From Notospermus geniculatus (taxonomy: Eukaryota > Nemertea > Pilidiophora > Heteronemertea > Lineidae), in contig NMRB01002126.1 of assembly GCA_002633025.1 (NCBI GenBank), forward strand, positions 45,037-109,036: 64,000 bases of DNA, in the 5' to 3' direction. The notes under the pieces were generated by a model. That model saw only the letters and a list, made by a program, of their open reading frames with translations. It did no database searches and had not been told where the DNA came from. The position numbers were made by a program, and so were the translations under genes. Each line of letters starts with the position of its first letter. The first letter of the stretch is position 1. Below are positions 43,928-54,579 of the stretch, one piece after another.

Positions 43928-44368
43928 AGTGCGGTATGCTTTGTATTCCATTAGGATTTTTTTGCTAAAATTGATTTTTTACTGTTTTGGCTTCAATAAG
44001 GACCAGTCTGTCAGAAAATAACGGGGTGCAAATTTTTAGACCCCTCCTTCACTTTCTGGGGCCACTTCATTCTTGGCCTCTAAAAGCTATTTTTGCACCT
44101 ATTTCTGTTTAAAAGTGCTATAAACCATCTCAAAATATTTAAAACCTACAAAACGACTCTAGTATTATAAAAATCGGTTTTTAAGTGGCTGACATACTGT
44201 TCTGGGGGTGCTAAAATGGGTGACCCCCAAAAAGAGGGTGGGGGTCTGAAAAATTTGAACCCCATCAATTTCTGATTATTTGGACCCTAAAGAACCCAGA
44301 ACTGCAAAAAAATCAATTTTAGCACAAAAATCCTACGGGAGCTGTTTTTTGACACACCATACCGCACT
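43928..44368. mobile_element. 441-bp TIR element, agtgcgg type, copy B
   Basis: Counterpart of 30884-31324. A partial extra left end also occurs near 43623-43680 because of the local tandem repeat. Confidence 0.7.
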
Positions 44369-44717
44369 ATTATTTTGTACTTACATGGCTTAGTGACTTT
44401 TGTATTTTGACTTACCTGCAAAAGAATGAAACGAAAACAGTTGATAAAATCAATGCGGGAGAAAATGAGAGAAAAAAACGACATACATGTACAGTACATG
44501 TACATGTAACATGGGCAGAGTGAAGGGGAAACGTTACCGTGGCTGGGGAGGAATCATGATATTCGAGCTCCAGTACAATTTATATTCAAAGAAAAGAGGC
44601 AAAATCTACGAAAGCCCAGAAGGCTCATTCAATCTTCAATCTTGAACTAACTCCGTCTTCAATTATCAAAGTTTGAAGCACCCGACTTCAATACTGAAGC
44701 CAAACAAATCATTCCAG

Positions 44718-44904
44718 CACAGGTGTGACAGGAATCAACGTCCTAGGAATGCAAGTACGCCAAACAAATAGCCCGCTATTATAAGGGTATATTCGAATGG
44801 TCATGGTCTCTAGCCATATATATGTACACTGTAGTAATATCCCTCGCTGAACAATAAGACAGGACTTTGATTCCAGGAGGACTTTGATCCCTGTCACACC
44901 TGTG
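44718..44904. mobile_element. 187-bp insertion, cacaggtgtgacagg TIR
   Basis: cacaggtgtgacagg at the left and cctgtcacacctgtg at the right. The flanks (attccag / gagttattt) are continuous in copy A at about 31720, giving an empty site. Confidence 0.85.
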
Positions 44905-45054
44905 GGAGTTATTTCGGCCTTCATCTCTACGAAACTGCAACATTCAGTCACTGTGTTTGATATGCGTAATATCTTCCTTGTCTAAATTATCTCCGCGGAT
45001 TTGTATTCCTTTACTATTAAACAGTATTAATTACTTCCACTCCTGCCCAATATT

Positions 45055-46822
45055 TAAGACCGCCCCCATCAATGGGGCGGTCTTCCTTGTTTTTACTGAA
45101 TTTCTCTCTCTCTCTCTCTCTCTCTCTGGATCTCTCCATCCAATCTGCGGTGTCCCCACGATAACTAACGAAAAACGCCATGTATCGCGGTAAAATTTTC
45201 AGAAATGGTAGATGAGCATATTACACAGAATCCTATTGATTCTTGGGGTCATCCGTGCACAAATAGTGCGAAATTTGGGTGAAATTTGTAGTTTTATCTA
45301 TATATCATATTCGCGTATTCCAACCTCCACACAGCGCTGCGTCTGAACAGAACGCCGTGGAGAACTGGCCACTCTCCAACACCCAGGTCACACAGTTTCG
45401 CCGGACAAGTGCAGTAACCCAACACACGGTACGCCGTACCGCCTAGCCTTGTGGGATTGGAGAGTGGCAGAAGCGAGACGTTCTGACTGGTAAGTGAGAC
45501 CTACAGAGCATGCGCATTGGTACTCGCACATCTCTTCCGCAAACCGGCGAGTTCACTTCAGACTTTTAAAGCGGAAATAAATAAATAAATAAAGCACATC
45601 TGTGCGGGTATTTTTTGTTTTATGGTAAGTAACACTGTTGGTGTCAAATTCCATAAGATGTCAACCATAGAAAGTGATGTTTGTTCGTATATTCAGCGTG
45701 ATTTTTTTGGTGAATCCGCCGTCGTTGCCGTGTGTGTCTGCTCACTGCACTCATGCACTGCAGTGCATGCACGCTGTGATGCATGTCATTAGGCCCTATG
45801 GTCATGCTGTGTCTGTCACTGTCACTGTCACCGGTCACTGTGCCTGTGGCTGTGGTCTGTGTGCATGGTAGGCCCCTATCATCGTCGCCCATCACCATCA
45901 TCACTGTAGCTAGGCCTTTAGGGTAGCCTAGTGTCATACTGAGTCTGAGACTGGACAGACTATACACAGTCACAGAGCATAGAAGAGCTGTGTCTGTGCA
46001 TGATGTACACTGCTATGCTATCAATGCATCACTGTGGTCTTTTTCTGGTGTCAACAACCAAGTCATATGCTAAATTACTGGATGCTTATTACCTCGTACT
46101 CAAAACCATCTTCCTTTTCTCGTTACAGGATGCAAATAACCAAAGTTTCCTAAAACAAATGCACCAAAAGATCCATCTTGATATTAACTTCCTAGGACTT
46201 GATGCTGTCAGAAAGTAATTTGCGAAAGAAGCAAGACATGAGAGACTGTCACAATCATACCATAATCACAGCTTCATGCAAGAAGATTTCTGTAATACGG
46301 TATTTCAAATCACAGAACACAATGAAAGGTGTCAATGACAATGAATGTGATTTGTGATAGCTACTGGTACCATGTCATATGTATCTAGCACCACCATCCT
46401 TGACACTGAGCAATGCAGACATCACCTTCAAACATTGTTCGCAACCTAAATCTTCTTCGACTGCACCAGCTTCCAGTTTGGTATTGCAATCACTAGTGTA
46501 CTTGCAGTCAACATAGTCATGATGGGATACAGGAGCACTCAGGAGTTATGTCACAACATGTATGTTAGATGACCTATACATGTAACCGCAGGTTGATTAT
46601 GAACAAAATAAAACATGCCTTTCTGGCTTTCAATAATAAAAATGTGCATCTTCTATTGAACTTTCTAATTCTAATGTTAGAAGTCTATGACACCTTCATC
46701 CTGTCTATTACCTCGCCCATCAACCGAGCTTTCTACATTGCTGCTCGGTAATTCTCGATCAGTCAACTAGCTCCCAATTTCCAAGGGCGGTCTTCAAATT
46801 GACTGGTAAGTCAATTTCTAGT
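45055..46822. repeat. 1.77-kb insertion specific to copy B
   Basis: Copy A reads straight from cccaatatt to caaacttgaac at about 31845-31860; B has 1.77 kb between. It opens with a gaccgccccc..ggggcggtc hairpin (45059-45083), has a (tc)n tract (45101-45127), an inverted gccactctccaa pair (45369-45470), an aaataaataaat run and cactgtcactgtc repeats. It ends near gggcggtcttc. The end of a possible gene lies inside (46129). Confidence 0.75.
46129..46218 (+). CDS. Candidate terminal exon, unknown gene
   Basis: Preceded by a pyrimidine-rich acceptor (ttccttttctcgttacag). The frame reads DANNQSFLKQMHQKIHLDIN then FLGLDAVRK and a stop at 46216-46218. AATAAA signals follow at about 46607 and 46635 with tgtg-rich sequence after. 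That is what a last exon with a 3' untranslated region of about 400 bases looks like. No family recognised and no upstream exon identified. It sits in the 1.77-kb insertion, so it may be a captured gene end. Confidence 0.25.
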   Translation, partial: DANNQSFLKQMHQKIHLDINFLGLDAVRK

Positions 46823-46944
46823 CAAACTTGAACTTTCCAACTTCAAGTTTGAATCCGGAATTCAATCTTCAAGCTTGAGCCTTCCGACTTCAAGCTTGAA
46901 CCACGAAGATTTCAATCTTCAAGCTTGAACCCTGGCCTGACTTC

Positions 46945-47066
46945 AAATAGGTATAAAGGGGAAGGGCCTGGCGCCTTATTTCCAGTTGTTACCGCTTGGT
47001 GTCAGCAGCGCATGGGACCTCACAGCTCATTAAAATTGAGAATAAAATCCTCTTCAAATGGTCGTG
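46945..47066 (+). mobile_element. Family H fragment in the array
   Basis: aaataggtataaaggggaag ... ttcaaatggtcgtg is the last about 120 bases of family H (compare 59184-59304). Copy A has none at this point (cttcaatcttcaag continuous). Confidence 0.8.
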
Positions 47067-47457
47067 TTCAATCTTCAAGCTTGAAATCGCACTTCAAGCT
47101 TGAAGATTGAAGATTGAATGAGCCTTCTGGGCTTTCGTAAAAATCTCATGTTTGTGCTCAGTCTGTAGGCTACACACGTCCAGTGGGAGTAGCGATGTCA
47201 TGTTTACACGGATGATCCAATGTCATCTTTTTCCACACTTTCCTTTACAAACAACGACGTTCTCCGTTTCTGTTTTAAGCCTCGAGATACTACCAGAGTG
47301 ATATTTATTTTTTGAATACGCAATTTCAATATTTCAAAATTTCAACATTTTCAAAAAAATGAATAATTCGGATCATTTTCCATGACATTTTGGAGGGAGA
47401 GTTATCTCCAGTACTCAACAGTTTGAAACGATACGCATACTACCCCGTTGCACTTCA

Positions 47458-47583
47458 AGCTGCGTTTACCTGACATCCGGAATGCGGTATAGGGATGCGG
47501 AATCCCCGGCGGAACGATATCTTGTATACGAAAATGCATTGCATTTCGGCAAACCGCATTCCACGTATCAGCTAAACGTAGCT
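47458..47583. mobile_element. Family J MITE, first of tandem pair
   Basis: agctgcgtttacctgacatc ... cagctaaacgtagct. Its right end abuts the second copy. Confidence 0.8.
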
Positions 47584-47587
47584 TTTA

Positions 47588-47709
47588 AGCTGCGTTTACA
47601 GGACAACCGGAATGCGGAATGCGGAAGCCGTTTATCTATGCATTTTCGCATACAAGCTATCGCTTCCGCATCCCGTATACCGCATTCCGGATGTCTGGTA
47701 AACGCAGCT
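47588..47709. mobile_element. Family J MITE, second of tandem pair (122 bp)
   Basis: TTA (47585-47587), agctgcgtttacaggacaac ... gtctggtaaacgcagct, TTA (47710-47712). The 250-residue minus-strand frame 47568-48320 starts beyond and runs through this hairpin, so it is not a gene. Confidence 0.85.
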
Positions 47710-47712
47710 TTA

Positions 47713-48482
47713 ATTTCGCTTCGTTTGCTTGCCATAAATCTGCCTTCAGGGACAAAACAGCAGTGAGAGTTGGGTTTCCTAGACTGGCTCCCGGTCACAA
47801 CATCGCTAATACCCGAGTCACAAATGCAATAGCCGCCGGAGGATATCTTGACATCGGCGGTTTTTTGCGACGTTGCGGTCTGGGACGGATTTTCCCACAT
47901 ATCTTTCACATATCCTTGAATAAGATGGTTTTCGACGGGCGCCCCCCGTGGGACACTGGCCAGTAATCGGCCGATGTCTGTCGGATTTTGTTCCGACGAC
48001 TTGAAAAATGGTTGGCAGATACCGTCCAGTCCCCACCTATGTCCCAGCGGGTAGCGGTCCGCTGTCCGTCCGGCAATCGGGTGATTTTGTAGATCGGCCG
48101 GACATCCGAGGGGACTCGGTCGCGCACCTGTGGGTGGCTGGCGGGATACCTGTTGGACTTCGACCAGTGTCCGGAGGATATCAGGGCTCTGTGGGTGACG
48201 GCCAAAAATCGTCTCCGATCTACTCGGTGTCTGGCGGGTGGCTGGTGGGAGCCCGACGGGCGTGTCAAGGATTATGAAGGATCCCCTAGCGAGCTGGGTT
48301 TCAGCCGGTACTCGCCGCAAGAATATAACTCCGAGTTATTTTCTTCCGATCACCCTAGCGGCGCGCTACCGAGCTCAGGACACCGGTAGATGCCCTCGGG
48401 CGAGATCGGCAGGCAACCCGTCATTTTCCCTATTTTTCAGCCCGTTCGGGCGTCGCAAACACATCCTTTGCAGAATCGGTGG
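47713..48482. other. GC-rich block specific to copy B, no gene recognised
   Basis: About 0.75 kb with markedly higher GC and CpG than its neighbours. Long frames on both strands are a by-product of the composition. Origin unknown. Confidence 0.4.
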
Positions 48483-48893
48483 ACTGTAAAAACGAATGGG
48501 CTCGAGAGACCCATGATTTTGTCCACTACCTGGACACATGGGTTTGAAATGGGTTCAATGGAGAATGGGTCCATGGTGCCCAGAATATTTGTTCTTCGAG
48601 CCTGAAACGGACAGGTCTATAGGTTCCAGTAACCCATAATGAGAGTTTCATAGGTCACTTTGGCCCATCTACGAATGCTACCGTGGGGTGCTGGCACCCA
48701 TGAGCAGCAATAGTAGATGGGCCAAAGTGACCTGTGAAACTGGTCATTATGGGTTACTGGAACCTAAGGACCTCCTCGTTTCAGGCTCGAAGAACAAATA
48801 TTCTGGGTACCATGGACCCATTCTCATCTCAAACCCACGTGTCCAGGTAGTGGACAAAATCATGGGTCTCTCGAGCCCATTGGTTTTTACAGT
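48483..48893. mobile_element. 411-bp near-perfect palindrome, actgtaaaaacgaatggg type
   Basis: actgtaaaaacgaatgggct pairs with agcccattggtttttacagt. Pairing continues almost unbroken for about 185 bases per arm (gagacccatgattttgtcca, ggttccagtaacccataat). The central loop is near 48680-48710. Specific to copy B. Confidence 0.9.
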
Positions 48894-49029
48894 AATGTGA
48901 CTGGGGTTTAACGGATATTAGGGGCCGGTATTGCGTCATGTAACGTTATTTTCGAATGGTCATGGTCTCCATACCCATATATTCTAATCCCTCGCTGAAC
49001 ATCCAGGGGGACTTGGATTCCTTTCACAA

Positions 49030-49215
49030 CGGCTCTTCACGTCCGTCGCATGGGACAGTAAGCCGTGGTAAATTGTACCTTGTTTCTTTGCAAGGGCAAG
49101 TAAAAGACCCCATCCAAGTGAGGAACATGAGTAGCTTGAGATGGCCTCTTCCGGTACTTACCAGGGCCAATAATGCTGGCTTCGTACTTGACGGAGAAGT
49201 AAAATACATGTACAA
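49030..49215 (+). mobile_element. SINE body, tRNA head missing, copy B
   Basis: cgcatgggacagtaa, tttgcaagggcaagtaaaag and gtgaggaacatgagtagctt match 32590-32765. The A and B boxes present in copy A are not found here. Confidence 0.65.
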
Positions 49216-49373
49216 ATACTGATAACCTTGGGTCAGGAAGTACAGTTATTACATCCAATTCAAACATTAGCAAATTATCGGACAGGTTCTCCACACTATC
49301 ATCGCTGGAAATCGTTGTAAACCTTTGAATATCAGAGGAGTAGAGGGCCACCCGATCTACATTATTCCTGCCA

Positions 49374-49870
49374 GTGCTAGATCGTTGGACGTTTGCTGAT
49401 CAATTCTGTCTCTGTTTGATTAGTGAGATCGATGATTGCTTGGAATATCTTATAGCTAGAGAGCGAACGCCATTCCAGAAGGACATAAGCCCGATAATGG
49501 CAATTTCTGATTCGGTAGGTCCCGGCGATGTGCTTTGTCTGTGCTTTACTCCTACATTTTCGTCGTGTGTTATTTTTGATTGCATCGGCAGCGTAGTGAT
49601 AAATCACTGCAAGAAAAGGATCCTGCGTGCAAAAATGCGGAAAATCGGATCTGACTCGTGGATGGACTATTCTCTCTAGGGGAGTTGATCGTTCTACGGT
49701 GTGTTGGAGGCTTTTTTCTGATACACACTATGAACATGTATATATTTAGAGAAGGTCAGGAGACTCGCTCTCCCAAGATGAAAGGTCCGATTTTTAAATC
49801 TCTCGGTTTCACTGTAAATAAAGTCAGGTTAGATAGAATAAACACATCGAACCTATCCTTTGTTGATTAA
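49374..49870 (+). pseudogene. Frame-broken copy of the 34532 open frame
   Basis: Same start MLDRWTFADQFCLCLISEID. A 4-base deletion after SDS near 49658 shifts the frame, splitting it into a 101- and a 70-residue part. The M/N/Y-rich microsatellite segment is shorter than in copy A. Confidence 0.3.
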
Positions 49871-50138
49871 ACTGTGGAATCCGTGTTTTTTCTTTCAATG
49901 TTGTTCTCCGAATAAGAGCAGAAAACGGCACTTAAAATGAAGAAACTACACTTTTCTCGTCTCCGAGGAAGATCACCATGTTCCAACCTCGCCTGCAGGT
50001 CAATCAGGTGCTCAATAACGAGCGACGTCACTCGAAGAGGTAGATCATGGGGGCCAGACTGACTTATCCCCCCATGATCTACCGTCTTCTTGTATTTTCA
50101 CTATATGGTGTCTGGAGAAAACGTCTGAAGAATGACCA

Positions 50139-50244
50139 GGGACCTGTTAAAGTGACTTTAAGCTGAAGGTACCTTTAACCAAATGGAAAATGCATTGAAG
50201 TTCATGGTACCATTAGCTTAAAGTCACTTTATGAAACAGGCCTC
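50139..50244. mobile_element. Family F hairpin, copy B
   Basis: Copy of 35340-35449 with the left arm shortened (gggacctgttaaagtg). Confidence 0.8.
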
Positions 50245-50898
50245 AGGGCGTTTGTATTTGGTATTTCTTCACTCTGGGCGGTGGGGTAAAGCCTGCCGCA
50301 CACTGGAGCTGTCTGCTGAGCAAAAAGTCATTCGAGACCGTTTGCTCAGCAGTTAGCTCGCGTGTGTGTGTATTTTTCGCTGAGTTTTCTGCCTCGCGAG
50401 GCAGAAAACTCACCGAAAATACGGGCACACGCGAGCTAACTGATGGAAGGCCAGCTTTATCACGAAACATGTTGATAAATCTAGAAGATGCCATCAATGT
50501 CGTCAGCAAGTACAATGTAGTCTTGTTCGGTGAAATGGCGCGCTGCCATAATGACGTCTCGACGGAGGAAATTCCAATTAACAGACAGAGATGACAACAT
50601 TAACAATTCCTGAGGTTCTTTGATCAAGTCAAAGAATTATATGCGTTTAACTGCTCAATTAAGCCAGTAATGGGAGAGTGCATTAGCTGGTACCCCGCCG
50701 ACAAGGAAAGGCATGGAAAGGGGAGACCCTGTATCATTTAGCCAGCAAAGGATAATCTTAACTTACAGTTGGATGTCTTCTTCAATTTCAATTCCTTTGA
50801 TGAGGACGAACAAGAGAAAGCTACTTTTCTTGTGGAAGATAATTAATTGGACTGTGTACAGAGATGGGAAAAGTTTGTATGCCATATTTTAGTTTTCC

Positions 50899-51109
50899 GC
50901 ACTGAAAAACTTTTCTACATCAAAACGACGAACTTAGGTTCGTTTTCATTATCACCAAACTGAGTATCTAAATTCGTCAAAATGACAAGTCAAGGTTCGT
51001 CATTTTGACGAAAATAAACAAGGCTTCGTCAAAATGACAAGTCCACGTTACTTTGTCATTTTGATGAACCCTTGTTTATGTTCGTCGAGGGTTCGTCAAA
51101 CGACAAACG
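50899..51109. mobile_element. Truncated cgtcaaaatgacaag foldback, copy B
   Basis: Left half of the 36130-36457 element. Homology to A stops after gacaaacgtg. Confidence 0.75.
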
Positions 51110-51411
51110 TGAGTTCCATTAAAAATTTGTTAAAATGGGTTAATGGCGTTTTCAAATTCAGTAGGTCAAGATGTACATTTTGTACTATTCCCATTGATTT
51201 TGAAGCGGCAGATCTTGCAGAATGCGCCTCCGAAGTTTGGCTGTCTAATGCATTTCCCATTAAACTAAAATCCTTCTTTTGCCTTTTTCTCAAAATGGTG
51301 CTTGATATCGATGACCAACTGTCATGGCGCCACAACAAACCCCGCGAGCCATTTGCTTTAACCGATTCGGGTTCTGAGCATGACCACAATCCTGTCCAAA
51401 GAGATCATTGA
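51110..51411 (+). CDS. Possible terminal exon, unknown gene
   Basis: The open frame beyond the truncated foldback reads SSIKNLLKWVNGVFKFSRSR, then FEAADLAECASEVWLSNAFP and DSGSEHDHNPVQRDH before a stop. The last 50 bases are shared with copy A (38107 on), where the upstream part has been replaced by the large palindrome. Codon use looks plausible for coding DNA, but I recognise no family and see no clear acceptor. Confidence 0.2.
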
Positions 51412-51574
51412 ATCCAATCACAGGAAGAGATGCTCATTTAGAATTTTATGCCGAATACGTGAACTCATCAGGCGGACTGGACCAGTGCCAGAAGCACCGC
51501 CGTTGACTACGTGATAAATCATTCTATGAGTGGACCCAAAGGTCTGTCTAACGTAGCCTATCTCACTCAGCTCT

Positions 51575-52170
51575 CATTAGGAGCTGTCAGTGAGTTGACC
51601 AATAGGTGTCACTACGGCCCAATTCAAAGCATATAGCGGACCCGTTCATTCTTGATCGAGCACCAATCACGTCGATTTTCCTGTGTATTGGTCCGCTAGA
51701 ACTTTATTTGCTGCCATCGTTTGGCAATACGTGCGGCTGACTGCTCCTATTGGTTGCGTATTGAGCGAACGCATTTCGGTTCCAGAATCCACCGCTACGG
51801 CTAGAAGGCTTCGGTTCTGGCTGCCATCTTTTTGACATAAAATTGGTCGCGGATCCATTTATAGATCATTATGTTGACATCACGGGTTATTTTTACAATG
51901 GGGTACTCGTAGCCACATGGGTGCTAAATGTACATGTAATCGAACTAACATGCCGAATCGTGCTGAATGGCAACACCGAGGAAGTTTCTTGATGATAATA
52001 TTTGTATTTGCAGATCTGTAACAAAATCTCAAAATCATCGCCGCTTTTTAGGACGGGGAGAATGAAATTTCACGGGAAAATGGACTCTTACAATGACGTC
52101 ACCAATAAAATGGCAGCCAGAACCGAAGCCTTCTATCCCTAGCGGTAGCTACGGGAACCAAAACGGAGCA
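51575..52170. repeat. Family Y repeat with inverted ends, copy B
   Basis: aaggcttcggttctggctgc (about 51808) pairs with gcagccagaaccgaagcctt (about 52112). In copy A the same inverted pair (38560 and 39990) is separated by the mariner-bearing block, so B shows the uninvaded arrangement. Confidence 0.65.
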
Positions 52171-52342
52171 AACGAAGGCACTGAGCATGCATTCTCAGGC
52201 ACGTTTCCTTGCACGCGTCAACGTTGTTTTCACCTAATTTCGTTTTACATCACCTGTTTCCAATGTTTTCTATGTTAAAGGAATTTTAAGCTGGCCAGCC
52301 GCTCCTTCTAAAGAACCTGCATGTTTAAGTACACTTGCTTAC

Positions 52343-52556
52343 ATTTTATGGTGTCGTGTCGAGGATCATACTCAACAAGGGCAAGCTTGGCGTCCTTGAA
52401 GCTCACCAAAATAGCATCTCTAGCTGTTCCTGCCAATCTGACTGGCTGCATACATGTAGATGCTATACATGTATTTCCAAACAACAGGGAGTATGTGCCC
52501 AGGCATTCCAATTTGGACTTCTGGCCTTCTCTGACAGCTTTATTTTTCTTGACAGC
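52343..52556 (-). pseudogene. CPSF1: CPSF1-like exon fragment, copy B
   Basis: Same exon as 40527-40760 with K-to-R in CMQPVRLAG and two silent changes that I can see. The donor is intact here (ataaaat|gtaagc, minus strand, exon edge at 52343), and it would leave a phase-1 break after HDTIK. The upstream side is rearranged: the stretch acatgtatttccaaac...ttctgg is repeated at 52557-52616, and the ggccttctctgacagc...gacagct stretch again at 52832-52866, with a family G array between. It is therefore a damaged exon. Good matching between copies dates the exon to before the duplication. Confidence 0.8.
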
Positions 52557-52614
52557 TACATGTATTTCCAAACAACAGGGAGTATGTGCCCAGACATTCC
52601 AATTTGGACTTCTG

Positions 52615-52830
52615 GGCTCATATTCATAAAACAACTTAAGTCTAAGTATGACACTTATCCTTTGTTCAACACAAAAGATAAGTGTCACACTTTGACTTAA
52701 GTATCTTTATGAATATGGCCCCTGGCCCCGTATTCATAAAACTACTTAAGTCTAAGTATCACACTTATCCATTGTTCAACACAAAAGATAAGTATCACAC
52801 TTAGACTTAAGTAGCTTTATGAATAAGGGG
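52615..52830. mobile_element. Family G hairpin array (two units), copy B only
   Basis: Two attcataaaa.tacttaagtctaagta hairpins in tandem, inserted in the locally duplicated exon piece. Absent from copy A. Confidence 0.8.
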
Positions 52831-52941
52831 CCTGGCCTTCTCTGACAGCTTTATTTTTCTTGACAGCTCCTTCTTTTTTTGTGTTGAAATTCCAATGATT
52901 TGCATTTAAGCATACGTGTATAAAACCCACATGTAACTACG

Positions 52942-53120
52942 TACAGTCGTGGCCACAAATGTATGGCATTAAAATTTCATGAAAGGCATGAAAATCCCAA
53001 ATTATCAAAATTTTGATAATCTCAAATATCTCAGCAACCACTCGACATATTTTGATAAAACAAAGACCAAAATCCTTACAAAGTTCCAGTCTATCAAAAC
53101 TGCAACAAAAATTACAAAAA
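52942..53120 (+). repeat. Tc1/mariner-like terminal sequence, copy B
   Basis: Counterpart of 40815-40990 (tacagtcgtggccacaaatg). Confidence 0.4.
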
Positions 53121-53220
53121 AGTAACATAATAAAAATGTTGATTTTTAAGATTTTTTTTCTGATGAGCTACATGTATTACATGATGACGACATTTCCAAA
53201 TTTTCAAAATTTTGCTGCAG

Positions 53221-53436
53221 AAATATGACCAACAAGATGTACTTTCATGTGGAACAAACCGTGTTAAAATTGGCCCAGTAGTAATTGAAATATTCAAGGT
53301 ATCAAGTGTAGATAAATTTAATATGTCCATGACTCTACATAGTCTCACACAACAGGCCAATTATTTGCCATCCACTGTTAATGTGTCCCTTTGGTACCTC
53401 AAAATGTACAGTAAACTAAATGATGTCTATGTGTAA
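53221..53436 (+). CDS. Possible exon, unknown gene
   Basis: Follows an acceptor-like ttttgctgcag. The frame reads KYDQQDVLSCGTNRVKIGPV then VIEIFKVSSVDKFNMSMTLH to a stop at 53434-53436. In copy A (41096 on) a 2-base difference gives a stop shortly after NMSMTL. It lies downstream of the Tc1-like terminal sequence, so transposon-derived or chance origin is possible. Confidence 0.2.
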   Translation, partial: KYDQQDVLSCGTNRVKIGPVVIEIFKVSSVDKFNMSMTLHSLTQQANYLPSTVNVSLWYLKMYSKLNDVYV

Positions 53437-54255
53437 TTCACCAGAAACTGCAGAATTAGTAAATCAATATCTAATTTAGAAATACACGAATACTGCCTCG
53501 CGACGGCCAGTTTAATTTGTCAAACGGGCTATTTTCGCTGTAGTGCCGATAGCCATCGCATCAGCTGAATGAATGTGACATCAACATAAAGAAAATTTGG
53601 AAAGTAAAAAATGTAATCAGCGTTATTCGCCCACACTCGGGTGATGCAGGGTATACAATTTTTTTATCACCATGCGGTGGTAAGATATAGTAGTTGTGAT
53701 GAGGTTACTTGTCCTAAAAGCTGCGTGAACATGTACGTACGTGTACATGTACATGTACACTGGCAAATACATGTATCATATTTCCAACATTTCGACAACA
53801 TTCCTGAAGAACACGATAGTCTGGAGGCAAAACGAAAAGGTGGGACATTTTTTATAATAGCAATGTTTTTGCATTTTTTATGACAGAGATTCATAATCCG
53901 CCGGGTGCCACTCTGGTACCCTTGAGCGTTTTTAGAAAACCCCGTTTCCATGGAAACCGAAGCCAAATTTGGTGTATTTTGAAAAATGACGATATCTTTA
54001 ATAGCCTTTAGAAATGATATTTATTTTGTTTAAGTGGCTATATGTATATGTTATCATAGGTGGGCTTTCTTTTTGGCACATTGCCAAATTCATGACAGGT
54101 CAAGGTAATTTACAAAGGTCAGGGTTATATCCAATTTTCAGCATTTTTGTGCAGAAAACGGAGGAAGCTGAAATTCAATCGAATCGCACAGACAATCTGT
54201 ACTGGATAACAGTGTCCTATTTGTCTTAAAACCTTCCCCTTTCTCCTTGTTTTAG

Positions 54256-54424
54256 AAAATACGAGTTTTGACCTTGTATACACTGGCCAACAAATTACAG
54301 CAACATTTGAACAATGCATGGAAAATCATTCCCCTGTACATGCTGGACAACACTCCTCCAACAAGATGTTGTTACTCAGAATGTTTGAATTTTGGAAAAA
54401 TATCTATTATATTACTGAGTATAC
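54256..54424 (+). CDS. Possible exon at the duplication edge
   Basis: A strong pyrimidine tract and acceptor (cccctttctccttgttttag) precede an open frame reading NTSFDLVYTGQQITATFEQC then SSNKMLLLRMFEFWKNIYYI. In copy A (42116-42283) the frame is also open with two silent and two replacement changes, and is cut by the duplication boundary. No family recognised. Confidence 0.25.
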
Positions 54425-54526
54425 TAGTAACTGTCAGTGTTTATTCTCGGGGCAATATCATCGAAATAAACGGTCATCTTTTTTTCTCCCAAAAATCAGT
54501 GTTCTCTTAACTTTTACAGGTACACA

Positions 54527-54579
54527 TGAACATGTACATGTACATGTACATGTACATGTACATGTACATGTACATGTAT
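54527..54579. repeat. (acatgt)n microsatellite
   Basis: About eight units of the self-complementary hexamer acatgt, about 100 bases beyond the right edge of copy B. Overlapping frames coding M-Y or V-H repeats are artefacts. Confidence 0.95.

Larger units (their letters stand above)
44603..47146. repeat. ttcaagcttgaa array, copy B, split by insertions
   Basis: Left edge tacgaaagcccagaaggct near 44606, right edge agccttctgggctttcgta near 47120-47140. It is interrupted by 44718-44904, 45055-46822 and a family H fragment at 46945-47066. Confidence 0.75.
43045..54424 (+). repeat. Segmental duplication copy B
   Basis: Direct repeat of 30339-42283. It begins within the agggagac-type MITE (only its right part is present, 43045-43210) and ends at about 54424 where A and B diverge. 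B-specific blocks are a local tandem repeat 43380-43707, 44718-44904, 45055-46822, 46945-47066, 47458-49025 and the rearranged 52557-52866. Confidence 0.92.

Noticed and set aside
45644-45973. Frames in the cactgtcactgtc-rich area
   Set aside because: Simple-sequence translation with no domain.
47568-48320. 250-residue open frame on the minus strand, the longest in the window
   Set aside because: It runs through a family J MITE hairpin and a GC-rich block, overlaps similarly long frames on the other strand and has no recognisable domain.
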